A DNA stretch of 64,000 bases. Origin: Muribaculaceae bacterium (lineage in GTDB: Bacteria; Bacteroidota; Bacteroidia; Bacteroidales; Muribaculaceae). Shown in pieces: positions 10,216-20,200 of the stretch. The notes beneath the pieces were generated by a model. It made no database searches, was not told the DNA's origin, and saw only the letters and a program-made list of their open reading frames with translations. Both the position numbers and the translations under genes were made by a program. The first letter of the stretch is position 1. Each line of letters begins with the position of its first letter. The DNA is taken from positions 25,049 to 89,048 of the forward strand of contig JAFLTR010000004.1 in NCBI GenBank assembly GCA_022509205.1, given 5' to 3'.

Positions 10216-12063
10216 ATGAATATGAAAGCGATAAAAAACAGTTGTATATTTTCCGCCTTGTTTTTAGGTGGGTTCTTCATGCAAGGCGTGGCAGTGGCGG
10301 CCGAGGGTGTAGAGGTTAGGCACCTCGGTCCCACCCATACCCTGGTAAAAGTCACCGGTGACAACAATTATCTTCTGCTCCCTGTGCAGGAAGTATTTGA
10401 GGATGATGCCCGCATCAATGTGCTCGCAGATGGTAAAATCGCCGAAACCATCTATGTGAGACTATCGCGCACTAAAACCGACTACACAGTGCCTTTCGAC
10501 CTCACTCCTTACAAAGGTAGAAATGTGGTGCTCAATATCGTCACCAACCAGAACCGAAATTCTGTAAGAGATGCCCAAGACGATGTCTGCTGGGATGAAA
10601 TGGTTCTTACCGACAATTTCGACACCACCAACACCGAGTTGCAATGGCGCCCGGTCTACCATCACACCCCTCTTTATGGATGGATGAACGATCCCAACGG
10701 AATGTTTTATAAAGACGGAGTGTGGCACCTCTATTATCAGAAAAATCCTTACGGTTCTAAATGGCAGAACATGACTTGGGGCCATTCCACATCAACTGAC
10801 CTTGTGAATTGGACTGCACAACCCGACGCCATTAAACCTGACGGACTCGGATCGATATTCAGTGGTAGCGCTGTTGTGGACCATGACAATACAGCAGGTT
10901 ACGGTAAAGATGCAGTGATCGCCCTGTTCACTTCGGCCGGAACATCGCAGATGCAGAGCATGGCACACAGCAACGACAACGGTCAAACATTCCTTGTCTA
11001 TCCGGGCAATCCAATTATAACACTTGACTCAGAGGCAAGAGACCCCAATATGTTCTGGAATAATGAAACCGGGGAATGGAATCTCATACTTGCACATGCC
11101 CTTGAAAAGGAAATGCTTATTTTCACTTCTCCCGACCTTAAAGAATGGACTCTGCAAAGCTCATTCGGCAAAGGGCTTGGAGCACAGGAGGGAGTGTGGG
11201 AATGTCCCGATCTTTTCCCGCTTACAATTCCGGGCAGCGACAAAACCAAATGGGTGCTTCTTTGCAACATCAATCCGGGAGGTCCGTTTGGCGGTAGCGG
11301 AATCCAATACTTTATCGGCGATTTCGATGGCAAGAAATTCACAAGCGACACCAATCCCGACGGCACAGTGGCTACAAAATGGCTCGACTTCGGCAAAGAC
11401 AATTATGCTGTGGTCAGCTGGAGCAATGCTCCCGAAGGACGCCGACCCGTGATCGGCTGGATGAGCAACTGGCAATATGCAGCCGATGTCCCGACAATAC
11501 AATTCCGAAGTGCAAACACGCTGCCCCGAGAAATGGAACTTTTCTCCGATGCCGACGGTGAGCTCCGTGTAGCTTCAGTCCCCTCTCCCGAACTTGCAAA
11601 AATCAGAGGGAAAGTGATTTCCACTGCCGACAACAAGAAGATTTCCGGCAAGCCATCAAGCTATAAACTTCCGGCAGACGGAATCTGTGAAATCGATATG
11701 ACTTTCCAGGCTAAGGAGAACGATCTCGTCACCCTCACAATCGACAATCCTAAAGGTGAAAAGGTGATTATGAAATATGACGCAAAGAACCATACAATGT
11801 CGTTCGACCGTAAGGAAAGCGGCGTGGTAGACTTCAATACAAAATTCCCGGCCGTCACCTCCGCTCCCACTTTTGAGAAAGATGGCAAAATTAACCTCAG
11901 GATCTTTATCGACCGTTCAAGCATGGAAATGTTCGGTAACAACGGACAATTCGTGATGACCAACCTTGTATTTCCTGAAAATCCCTATACCTCTCTTTCT
12001 CTGGAATCAAAGAATGGCACGGCCCAACTTGATTCTCTGAAAGTCTATAGCCTAAACATTTAA
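10216..12063 (+). CDS. Glycoside hydrolase family 32 (fructan hydrolase), predicted periplasmic, with N-terminal beta domain (DUF4980-like)
   Basis: GH32 motifs WMNDPNG, RDP, WECPDLF; signal peptide MKAIKNSCIFSALFLGGFFMQGVAVAAE. Start at 10216, not track start 10114. Confidence 0.9.
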   Translation: MNMKAIKNSCIFSALFLGGFFMQGVAVAAEGVEVRHLGPTHTLVKVTGDNNYLLLPVQEVFEDDARINVLADGKIAETIYVRLSRTKTDYTVPFDLTPYKGRNVVLNIVTNQNRNSVRDAQDDVCWDEMVLTDNFDTTNTELQWRPVYHHTPLYGWMNDPNGMFYKDGVWHLYYQKNPYGSKWQNMTWGHSTSTDLVNWTAQPDAIKPDGLGSIFSGSAVVDHDNTAGYGKDAVIALFTSAGTSQMQSMAHSNDNGQTFLVYPGNPIITLDSEARDPNMFWNNETGEWNLILAHALEKEMLIFTSPDLKEWTLQSSFGKGLGAQEGVWECPDLFPLTIPGSDKTKWVLLCNINPGGPFGGSGIQYFIGDFDGKKFTSDTNPDGTVATKWLDFGKDNYAVVSWSNAPEGRRPVIGWMSNWQYAADVPTIQFRSANTLPREMELFSDADGELRVASVPSPELAKIRGKVISTADNKKISGKPSSYKLPADGICEIDMTFQAKENDLVTLTIDNPKGEKVIMKYDAKNHTMSFDRKESGVVDFNTKFPAVTSAPTFEKDGKINLRIFIDRSSMEMFGNNGQFVMTNLVFPENPYTSLSLESKNGTAQLDSLKVYSLNI

Positions 12064-12087
12064 TAATCTAAATGACTAAATAATATC

Positions 12088-13293
12088 ATGGACGCCTCAG
12101 TTAACAATTCTCTTGTGGTGGATAAAAAATCCTCCCTCATGCAGATCGTGCCGGTGATGCTTTGCTTCTTTGCTATGGGTTTCGTAGACCTTATCGGCAC
12201 GGCAAAAGACTATGTGCAAAACGATTTTAATATGAGCGAAAGTCTCGCCGGATGGTTACCTTCAATCGTTTTCTTCTGGTTTTTTGTAATTTCAGTTCCC
12301 ACCGGTATCCTCATGAACAAGATCGGCCGAAAAAAGACCGTATTGCTCTCTCTGGTGGTGACAACACTGGCATTGATAATCCCGATCTGCGGCAACAGCC
12401 TTGCCCTCATAATTATTGGTTTCTGCCTGCTTGGTATCGGTAATGCTATCATGCAGACATCACTTAATCCCCTTGTAAGTAACCTTATCTCCAATGATAA
12501 ACTTGCCTCAACGCTGACTTTTGGTCAGTTTATCAAAGCCATTGCATCAGCAATTACTCCGTTGATGGTGGCATGGGGGGCAACGGAAGCAATTCCGACT
12601 TTCGGACATGGATGGAAAGGATTTATGGCTATTTATGCCATCATCAGTTTCCTCTCTATAGCAGTGCTTGCTGCCACTCCCATCAAAGAGGAGAAACCTG
12701 ACAAGGCTTCCGGAATAGTGGAAAGTATCAAATTGCTTGGTTCTCCCTTCATTTTCCTCTGTTTCGTAGGTATCTTCTGTCACGTCGGGATAGATGTGGG
12801 CACAAATACATACGGCAAGAAAATCCTTATGGATCTTCAGAATCTCTCCCCTGAAGCCGACGCAGTGGTATTCACCACCATACTTTATTTCATTTTCCGT
12901 CTGACGGGCACATTCATCGGCACTTTTCTACTTAGACTGATGAGCCAGAAACTCTTCTTCCTTATTAGCGTAGTGATGATGATAGGTGCAATGGTCATAT
13001 TCTTCACCTGCAGCTCCGTAGCGGCTATTTACACAGGTATTGCCTTGGTGGGATTCGGCAACTCCAACATCTTCGCGATAGTCTTCTCACAGTCGCTTGA
13101 AGCAAAACCGAAAGAGAGAAACGAAGTGTCGGGTCTTATGATCATGGGTCTTGTGGGAGGCGCCGCTTTCTCAGGTGTGATGGGTTATGCCTACGACCTT
13201 TTCGGAGGTATAGGAGGAGCCATTGCAGTTATTTCTGTGGGTGTGCTGTATCTTTTATTCTTCACGACTCGCATCCGCAAACCGGCTATGTAA
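12088..13293 (+). CDS. MFS sugar (probably fructose) permease
   Basis: 12-TM MFS with GRKK loop; between GH32 and fructokinase, as in the BT1757-1759 arrangement. Confidence 0.85.
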   Translation: MDASVNNSLVVDKKSSLMQIVPVMLCFFAMGFVDLIGTAKDYVQNDFNMSESLAGWLPSIVFFWFFVISVPTGILMNKIGRKKTVLLSLVVTTLALIIPICGNSLALIIIGFCLLGIGNAIMQTSLNPLVSNLISNDKLASTLTFGQFIKAIASAITPLMVAWGATEAIPTFGHGWKGFMAIYAIISFLSIAVLAATPIKEEKPDKASGIVESIKLLGSPFIFLCFVGIFCHVGIDVGTNTYGKKILMDLQNLSPEADAVVFTTILYFIFRLTGTFIGTFLLRLMSQKLFFLISVVMMIGAMVIFFTCSSVAAIYTGIALVGFGNSNIFAIVFSQSLEAKPKERNEVSGLMIMGLVGGAAFSGVMGYAYDLFGGIGGAIAVISVGVLYLLFFTTRIRKPAM

Positions 13294-13328
13294 GGATTAA
13301 TCTAAATAAACTGAAAAACTAAAACGCC

Positions 13329-14210
13329 ATGAATAATAAAATTGTAGTAGGAATGGGGGAAGCCCTCTGGGATGTATTGCCCGAAGGGAAAAAAATCGGA
13401 GGAGCCCCTGCAAATTTTGCTTATCACGTTTCTCAATTCGGTCTTCCTTCCTGTGCAGTGAGCGCAGTCGGAAACGATCCTCTCGGCAAAGAAATAATTG
13501 AGAATCTCACATCTAAAGGTTTAAATTTCAGCCTTGCTGAAGTGCCTTACCCGACCGGGACAGTGCAAGTGGAAATCGACCAGGCCGGTGTGCCACAGTA
13601 TGACATAAAGGAGAATGTAGCATGGGATAATATACCTTTCACGGATAATTTACTTGAACTTGCCAAAAAGACAAGTGCTTTCTGTTTCGGTTCCCTTGCA
13701 CAACGCAACATAGTATCTCGCCAGACTATCAATGAATTCCTTGATGCGATGCCAAAGAACGAAGATTCTCTTGTGGTTTTCGACGTAAACCTTCGTCAAG
13801 GATTCTACACAAAAGAGATACTCTGCAATTCGATGGAGAAATGCAATATTCTTAAGATAAACGATGAGGAGCTGGTGACAGTGAGCCGCATGTTCGGCTA
13901 TCCCGGAATCGACCTTCAAGACAAGTGTTGGATTCTTTTAGGGAAATACAATCTAAAGATGCTGATTCTGACCTGCGGAATCAACGGCAGCTATGTCTTC
14001 ACTCCCGGAAGCGTTTCCTTCCTGCCGACTCCTAAAGTGGAAGTGGAAGACACGGTTGGTGCCGGTGACTCATTCACGGCAGCCTTTATAGCAAGTATCC
14101 TGAAAGGCCTTTCAGTGGCGGAAGCCCATCATAAGGCTGTGGAAACCTCAGCATACGTCTGCACTCAGAAAGGGGCTATGCCGAAACTTCCGAAATCAAT
14201 CACAGAATAA
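13329..14210 (+). CDS. PfkB-family carbohydrate kinase (fructokinase)
   Basis: N-terminal GEALWDVLPEGKKIGGAPANFAYH and C-terminal DTVGAGDSFTAAF signatures. Confidence 0.9.
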   Translation: MNNKIVVGMGEALWDVLPEGKKIGGAPANFAYHVSQFGLPSCAVSAVGNDPLGKEIIENLTSKGLNFSLAEVPYPTGTVQVEIDQAGVPQYDIKENVAWDNIPFTDNLLELAKKTSAFCFGSLAQRNIVSRQTINEFLDAMPKNEDSLVVFDVNLRQGFYTKEILCNSMEKCNILKINDEELVTVSRMFGYPGIDLQDKCWILLGKYNLKMLILTCGINGSYVFTPGSVSFLPTPKVEVEDTVGAGDSFTAAFIASILKGLSVAEAHHKAVETSAYVCTQKGAMPKLPKSITE

Positions 14211-14250
14211 TATCGGGGAAGCTTATAAAAACAGGTAAAAATGTCTTAGG

Positions 14251-15123
14251 TTAGTTATTCCAAAGAAGCTTCTGACGAAGGATGGAGGGGAACCCTTCAT
14301 CCTTCTTTCGTATAATCAGCGCGGGGAAAGGAGCCTTTCTGACGCGAAATTCTCCCCTTGCCGGGAGCACAAAGGAACGGTCATCGATGGTAAGGATGCA
14401 ATTTGCCGAACGGCTCTCCGGTTCCAGAATTATTTCCGAATCCGCCCCGGCTACAAGGGGGCGAAGCGTCAGAGTGTGCGGAGCCACCGGAGTGAGGCAC
14501 AGGCAATCTATAGTAGGCTCAATCACAGGTCCTCCGGCTGAAAGGCTGTAGGCCGTGCTACCCGTTGGCGTGCTCACAATCAGTCCGTCGCCTCGATATT
14601 CGGCAAGGAAGCTTCCATTGACAGTGGCTTTCACGTGGAGCATTGAAGAGCCATAACGCATCAGGGCCATTTCATTCAGCGCATAATGCCAACGGTCAGC
14701 CGGTAATTCCGGGGAGGAAATCTCAAGAAGCATCCTCTTCTCTATCCTCACATTTCCCTGACAGACGTGACGCAACATATCTTCAGCTTCAGGCAAGCCA
14801 CAAGTAGCCAGAAAACCAAGGTGACCCGTATTGACCCCTAAAATGGGTATCTGCCGCTCCCTGATCCAGCGCGCAGCCCTGAGGAAAGTTCCGTCGCCTC
14901 CGAGACTCATCACTAATGAGACCCCGGGGGGAATATGGTCGCATGGCACCGAATGCCTTGTATCAACACCGTTTCCCTCCAGATATGCGGCAAATTTCGT
15001 ATATATGAAAATCCGGAACCCGGCTTCCTCCAGAAAAGAGAAAAGCCGCGGCAATTGTCCGAGAGAATCGGGTTGCCGGCGGCTTCCGTAGATCGCTATT
15101 TTATTACTGTTTTCCACTGTCAA
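14251..15123 (-). CDS. nadK: NAD kinase
   Basis: GGDGTFLRAAR, NTGHLGFLA, DGLIVSTPTGSTAYSLSAGGP motifs. Confidence 0.95.
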   Translation of the reverse strand: MTVENSNKIAIYGSRRQPDSLGQLPRLFSFLEEAGFRIFIYTKFAAYLEGNGVDTRHSVPCDHIPPGVSLVMSLGGDGTFLRAARWIRERQIPILGVNTGHLGFLATCGLPEAEDMLRHVCQGNVRIEKRMLLEISSPELPADRWHYALNEMALMRYGSSMLHVKATVNGSFLAEYRGDGLIVSTPTGSTAYSLSAGGPVIEPTIDCLCLTPVAPHTLTLRPLVAGADSEIILEPESRSANCILTIDDRSFVLPARGEFRVRKAPFPALIIRKKDEGFPSILRQKLLWNN

Positions 15124-15171
15124 TTCTTATTATCCTCTACCTCCCGATCATGAGGGAAGGATTTACGAGTG

Positions 15172-15681
15172 TCATACATTCATCAAAGCCTGAAGCGACA
15201 GGAGACGCTCTGTGGCTATATCCATCCTTTGGAAATCATCGCCACCGGAATGAGCCTCCACAACATGATATCCATAGCGTTCAAGACTCCTCACTGCGGC
15301 AGTCGGATCGGAATGTCTAACCCTGAGAGTCACGATCATCCTGCCGTTGTCGGAGGGTGCACTTAGCAAGTCAACTAAATGTGCGTCGGAATCCTCCACT
15401 GCATGCGCAAGCACACTGGCACTATAATCCTCCGGGGTACATTCCACGGCTATGACGCTGCAATCGTCGCGTGGAGCTATCATCCTTCCGATGCCGGCAA
15501 GAAGAGAGGTCTCGTCGATTATCCCCACAGCTTCTCCACCCTCGATGACTGTCAGCTCATGCTTGTCTGTATCAAGGAGACGTGGGATTATATCGAGAAG
15601 CGGCATCTCGGAATCCACCTTTATTGTAGGCAGAGCATCTTTTTCTGGTTGTTTAATTGATAATATATCTTTGGCTGTCAT
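15172..15681 (-). CDS. CBS-domain protein
   Basis: Tandem CBS-like segments (LPTIKVDSEMPLLDIIPRLLDTDKHELTVIEGGEAVGIIDETSL) and C-terminal ACT-like segment. Confidence 0.7.
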   Translation of the reverse strand: MTAKDILSIKQPEKDALPTIKVDSEMPLLDIIPRLLDTDKHELTVIEGGEAVGIIDETSLLAGIGRMIAPRDDCSVIAVECTPEDYSASVLAHAVEDSDAHLVDLLSAPSDNGRMIVTLRVRHSDPTAAVRSLERYGYHVVEAHSGGDDFQRMDIATERLLSLQALMNV

Positions 15682-15689
15682 TGTAATAA

Positions 15690-15720
15690 TTGTCTCTTCC
15701 CCTAATTTTTGCTATTTTTG
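15690..15720 (+). promoter_or_regulatory. Promoter for pdxJ
   Basis: TTG-N20-TATTTTTG matches TTTG-N19-21-TAnnTTTG. Confidence 0.6.
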
Positions 15721-15793
15721 CAATTCAAAATTACAAATTTTATGCCGAAAAATCCGTTTTGAGATTAAAAAGGATAAATTTTCTCTAAAAAAG

Positions 15794-16510
15794 ATGACTC
15801 GTCTAAGTGTAAATATCAATAAAGTAGCCACATTACGCAATGCACGCGGAGAGAATGTGCCCGATGTAGTGAAGTTTGCTGAAGACTGTGAAAAATTCGG
15901 AGCCGAAGGAATAACTGTCCATCCTCGTCCCGACGGGCGCCACATCACCTTCGACGATGTGGTGAAGTTGAAAGAAATTGTCACCACCGAATTCAATATC
16001 GAGGGTTATCCTTCAAAAGAATTCATGGAACTCGTCTTGAAAGTCAAGCCGACTCAGGTCACTCTTGTTCCCGATCCGCCGGGCGCTCTCACATCGAATG
16101 ATGGCTGGGACACGGTTGTGAATCAAGTGGCCTTGAAGAATATTTGTTCCATTTTGCGGGAAAATAATATCCGGAGCTCTATTTTTGTGAATCCCCGGGG
16201 CGAGATGGTGGTTGGAGCAGCCAATGCAGGAGCCGACCGAGTCGAACTCTACACAAAACCTTACGCCGATTTATATCGCGAAGATAGGGAATTTGCTATT
16301 GCTCCTTATATTGAGGCGGCTACCGTCGCAAGAGAAGCCGGCCTGGGGCTTAATGCCGGACATGACCTCAATCTTGAGAATCTGGCATATTTCGCCGAGA
16401 TGATTCCCTGGCTCGATGAGGTGAGCATAGGTCACGCATTGATCTCCGACGCCCTCTATTACGGTATCGAAGATACTATACGCCGGTATAAAGAAGAATT
16501 AAAGCATTGA
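15794..16510 (+). CDS. pdxJ: Pyridoxine 5'-phosphate synthase PdxJ
   Basis: MTRLSVNINKVATLRNARG, HPRPDGRHI, LNAGHDLNLENL motifs. Track ORF 15452 extends upstream antisense to the CBS gene; ATG at 15794 fits the family. Confidence 0.95.
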   Translation: MTRLSVNINKVATLRNARGENVPDVVKFAEDCEKFGAEGITVHPRPDGRHITFDDVVKLKEIVTTEFNIEGYPSKEFMELVLKVKPTQVTLVPDPPGALTSNDGWDTVVNQVALKNICSILRENNIRSSIFVNPRGEMVVGAANAGADRVELYTKPYADLYREDREFAIAPYIEAATVAREAGLGLNAGHDLNLENLAYFAEMIPWLDEVSIGHALISDALYYGIEDTIRRYKEELKH

Positions 16511-16511
16511 T

Positions 16512-17129
16512 ATGACTTTTTGGGAAACAATTGAGAGAGGGGAATATGTCATGATATCCCTGGCCGTGATCTTTATCCTGATAGTGGTGATCTGGTCGGT
16601 GTGTGGCGGAACCCTACTACGTGAACGTAGGAGGTATCCCCGTCTCATGCAAAGGCTCCGCGACCATCTGGCAGAGGGCGACCTCGAAAACGCACGCCAG
16701 ATCTCGCAGACATATCCCTCTCCCGGAGCTTCATCTCTGACAGCCGGACTAAATAAGGTGGGTCAGCCAATGTCAGAAGTCAGGGAAGCTTTACGCGAAA
16801 CATCTCAAATCGAGTACCAGAAGATGGAACGAGGGAGCGGATGGCTTAGAATTCTTGCAGTAGTTTCACCTCTGTTGGGTTTGGGAGGTACACTTGTAGG
16901 GATCATTGACAGGCTTCGCGATCTGTCGGAAAGTGGAATACGAGCCGACACAGCGGCTATTTGCGGAGCTATCGCTCCTACCATTGTCACAACTGTTGTC
17001 GGACTGGGAGTCGGAGTGTTTGCTCTTATTGCCTACGCTTTCTTGAATTCCACTATCGCATCATCCAAAAGAATCCTCGACGAATTGAATCTTGAATTCA
17101 TCAATCTTCTCGAAGAGCCATCCAACTGA
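16512..17129 (+). CDS. MotA/TolQ/ExbB proton channel family protein
   Basis: ExbB-like topology and motif SPLLGLGGTLVGIIDRL ... IAPTIVTTVVGLGVGVFALIAY. Confidence 0.85.
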   Translation: MTFWETIERGEYVMISLAVIFILIVVIWSVCGGTLLRERRRYPRLMQRLRDHLAEGDLENARQISQTYPSPGASSLTAGLNKVGQPMSEVREALRETSQIEYQKMERGSGWLRILAVVSPLLGLGGTLVGIIDRLRDLSESGIRADTAAICGAIAPTIVTTVVGLGVGVFALIAYAFLNSTIASSKRILDELNLEFINLLEEPSN

Positions 17130-17134
17130 TGTTT

Positions 17135-17153
17135 TTGTAATTGGCAATTACAA
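17135..17153. repeat. 19-bp palindrome
   Basis: TTGTAATTG-G-CAATTACAA, perfect 9-bp arms with 1-nt centre. Confidence 0.85.
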
Positions 17154-17213
17154 GCCCAACCATTTTAGCTCAAGCATTATAAGATATCAAAAGAAAAAGA
17201 ATCAACTAACCGC

Positions 17214-20200
17214 ATGCTTTCAAAACAATATAACCTGATCAATAATATAGGTGGCTGGCTGGTATTTGCCGTAGCCTTGATAACCTATTGGCTCACACTG
17301 GAGCCGACAGCCTCCTACTGGGATTGTGGAGAGTTCATCATACAGGCCGACAAACTGGAGGTGGGACATCCGCCGGGCAACCCCATCTTTATGCTGACAG
17401 CTCGGTTCTTCGCTAATTTTGCCACGGATGCCGGAAGTATTTCTGTGATGGTCAATGCAATGAGCGGTTTGCTTAGTGCCCTCACAATTCTGCTGCTTTT
17501 CTGGACTATCACTCACCTGATGAGACGCCTCGTTGTAAAAGACAATCAACGAAAGGAGCTCACATTGCAACAATATATCGCCATAATGGGCAGCGGTCTG
17601 GTCGGATCCTTAGCTTATTGCTGGAGTGACACTTTCTGGTTCTCCGCTGTGGAAGGTGAGGTTTACGCCTTCTCCTCTTTCTGCACGGCCCTGGTTTTCT
17701 GGCTAATTCTGAAATGGGAAGACAAGGCTGATTCACCTCATTCCGACCGCTATCTGATACTTATCTCCTATATAATCGGTGTGAGCGTTGCAGTGCATCT
17801 GCTCAATCTGCTATGTATCCCTGCTATCGTGCTCGTATTTGCCTTCCGTAAATGGAAAGACATGACACTCGTGAAGACACTCTTCGTATTGGTGATATCC
17901 TTTGTAATGATAGCATTGGTATTGTTCGGACTTGTGCCCGGTTTCATAAAGGTGGCACAACAGTTTGAACTTTTGTTTGTCAACGGTTTCCATCTCGGCT
18001 ACAACAGCGGTGCGATTTTCTACGGACTTCTGACAGCCGGAATATTTATCTGGACCCTCAGCGAACTCTACCGTCAGCGAAGCGGATTGTGGATCCGTGT
18101 ATCTTTCTTCCTGTCTCTTGCTATCTCAGGTATATTCTTCTTCGGCGACACCTTTATCATCGGTTATTTCATTCTTGCTTTTGTTGCTTTCCTGCTATTT
18201 TCCAAATATGGAAGAGAGCTCAACATAAGGGTTATGACAGTGATTATGTGGAGCATTGCAGTAATATTCGTGGGATATTCAAGCTACGCTCTGATCCTTA
18301 TACGATCGAGTGCCGACACTCCGATGAATCAAAACTCTCCTGACAATGTGTTTGACCTGGCAACATATCTTAACCGGGAGCAGTATGGCGAAAATCCTTT
18401 GATTTACGGGGAGACCCTTAACTCGGCCCCCATGAAAGAGGTTGTAAATATGCAACGCGACACTGTGGCAGTGCGTGCCGACGGAAGTGCCGTGGTGCTC
18501 AACACTCCCTATTATAATTCCATAATCAATAAAGGGAAAGCTCAATATGCTAAAGGTGTGGCCGGAGCTCAACCCACATCCGAATACGGATTCCTCTCTA
18601 TCGAAGAATCGCTCGACAATTCTTCGCGGGCTCAACGTGGGGGCGATTATTATGTGCAGAAGGATTATAAGCCGGAGCCCAAACTTAATCCGGAGCTCAA
18701 TATGTTCTTCCCCCGCATCTACAGCCGTGCCCACCGAGAATATTACAAGCAATGGGTCAGACTCGACACAACTCCAGGGAATCTCGTGCCTATTTATGCC
18801 GTGGATGCTGTCACCGGAGAAAAAGTGCCGGAATACGATATACAAAGGGAACCCGAGTATAACCAATACACCGGACGATATGTTTATCCCCAGAAGGTGG
18901 CTTATAAACCCTCTTTCGCCCAAAACCTCGCCTATTTCTTCAACTATCAGCTCACCCACATGTATCTGCGTTATTTCATGTGGAACTTTGCCGGGCGACA
19001 GAATGACATCAACAACCAGTCGGGAGAACTTGATGCGGGCAACTGGATTTCCGGAATTCCCTTCATCGACAATCCCCGTCTCGGCAATCAAAGTCTGCTT
19101 CCGGATGATTTAGGGAAAAACAATCAGGGTCACAACAAATATTATATGCTGCCTCTGTTGCTCGGTATCATCGGGCTGCTATGGCAGTCTTTTGCCGGGA
19201 AGAGAGGTATCGAACAATTCTGGATCGTTTTCTTCCTGTTCTTTATGACCGGAATCGCCATCGTGCTATATCTTAACCAGCCTCCCAACCAGCCTCGCGA
19301 ACGCGACTATGCTTTCGCCGGCTCTTTCTATGCCTTTGCAATATGGATCGGCATGGGAGTAGCTGCAATATGGCGTCTGCTGATGCTGACGTCCGGCACA
19401 TTCCTAAACAAGACCACCGTTAAAACATCCGTTGGATTCCCGACTGACACTCCCGAGGGCAAAGAGATGGCCGAAAGGGAAAAGGAGGTAATGGAAATAA
19501 ACTCTCCAAGGAATAATGAGGAACCGGAACAACTGGAAGCAATTGTGGATGAGCCTCAGGATCTTTGGCCTTTCTCACGATATTGCGCCATTGTGGCCGC
19601 CATAATCGGGCTCGTGATTCCGATACAGATGGTAAGCCAGACTTGGGACGACCACGACCGTTCCGGTAGATATGCCGCCCGCGATTTTGCAATCAACTAT
19701 CTGGAAAGCCTCGAACCGAATGCAATAGTTTTCTGCAACGGCGACAATGACACCTTCCCTCTGTGGTATGCCCAAGAAGTGGAAGGAGTGAGACCTGATG
19801 TAAAGATTATAAACCTCAGTTATCTGAATTCCGACTGGTATGCCAACCAGCAACGTAAAAAATCCTATGATGCCGAGCCTGTGAGCTTCACCGCCACTCC
19901 GGCTGATTATGCCTATGGAAAGTCGGATGTGGCGATCCTGGGTAGGGAGAGCGCACCGGCCGACCTTCTTTCAAGCCTTAAACTTTTCTATTCCGGATAT
20001 GGTAAGGAATCTACCGGCTATCCCTCTTTCCCAAGCGCTGTGGTGACTATCCCGGTAGATAAGAAAGCTGTGATGGAAAGAGGCCTTGTAGCGCCCAAAG
20101 ACACTTCTGAGATTGTGGATCAGATTATGATTAATCTTAGAAACACAAGGGCTTTCAATCAGAAAGGTTATTTGAGCCTGGGAGAGATTCTTATGCTCGA

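Noticed and set aside
15452-15793. N-terminal extension of the pdxJ ORF in the track
   Set aside because: Overlaps the CBS gene on the opposite strand; PdxJ homology begins at MTRLSVNINK (15794) and a consensus promoter lies between.
18279-19091. 270-aa minus ORF within the DUF2723 gene
   Set aside because: Antisense shadow of a well-supported coding sequence; no motif recognised.
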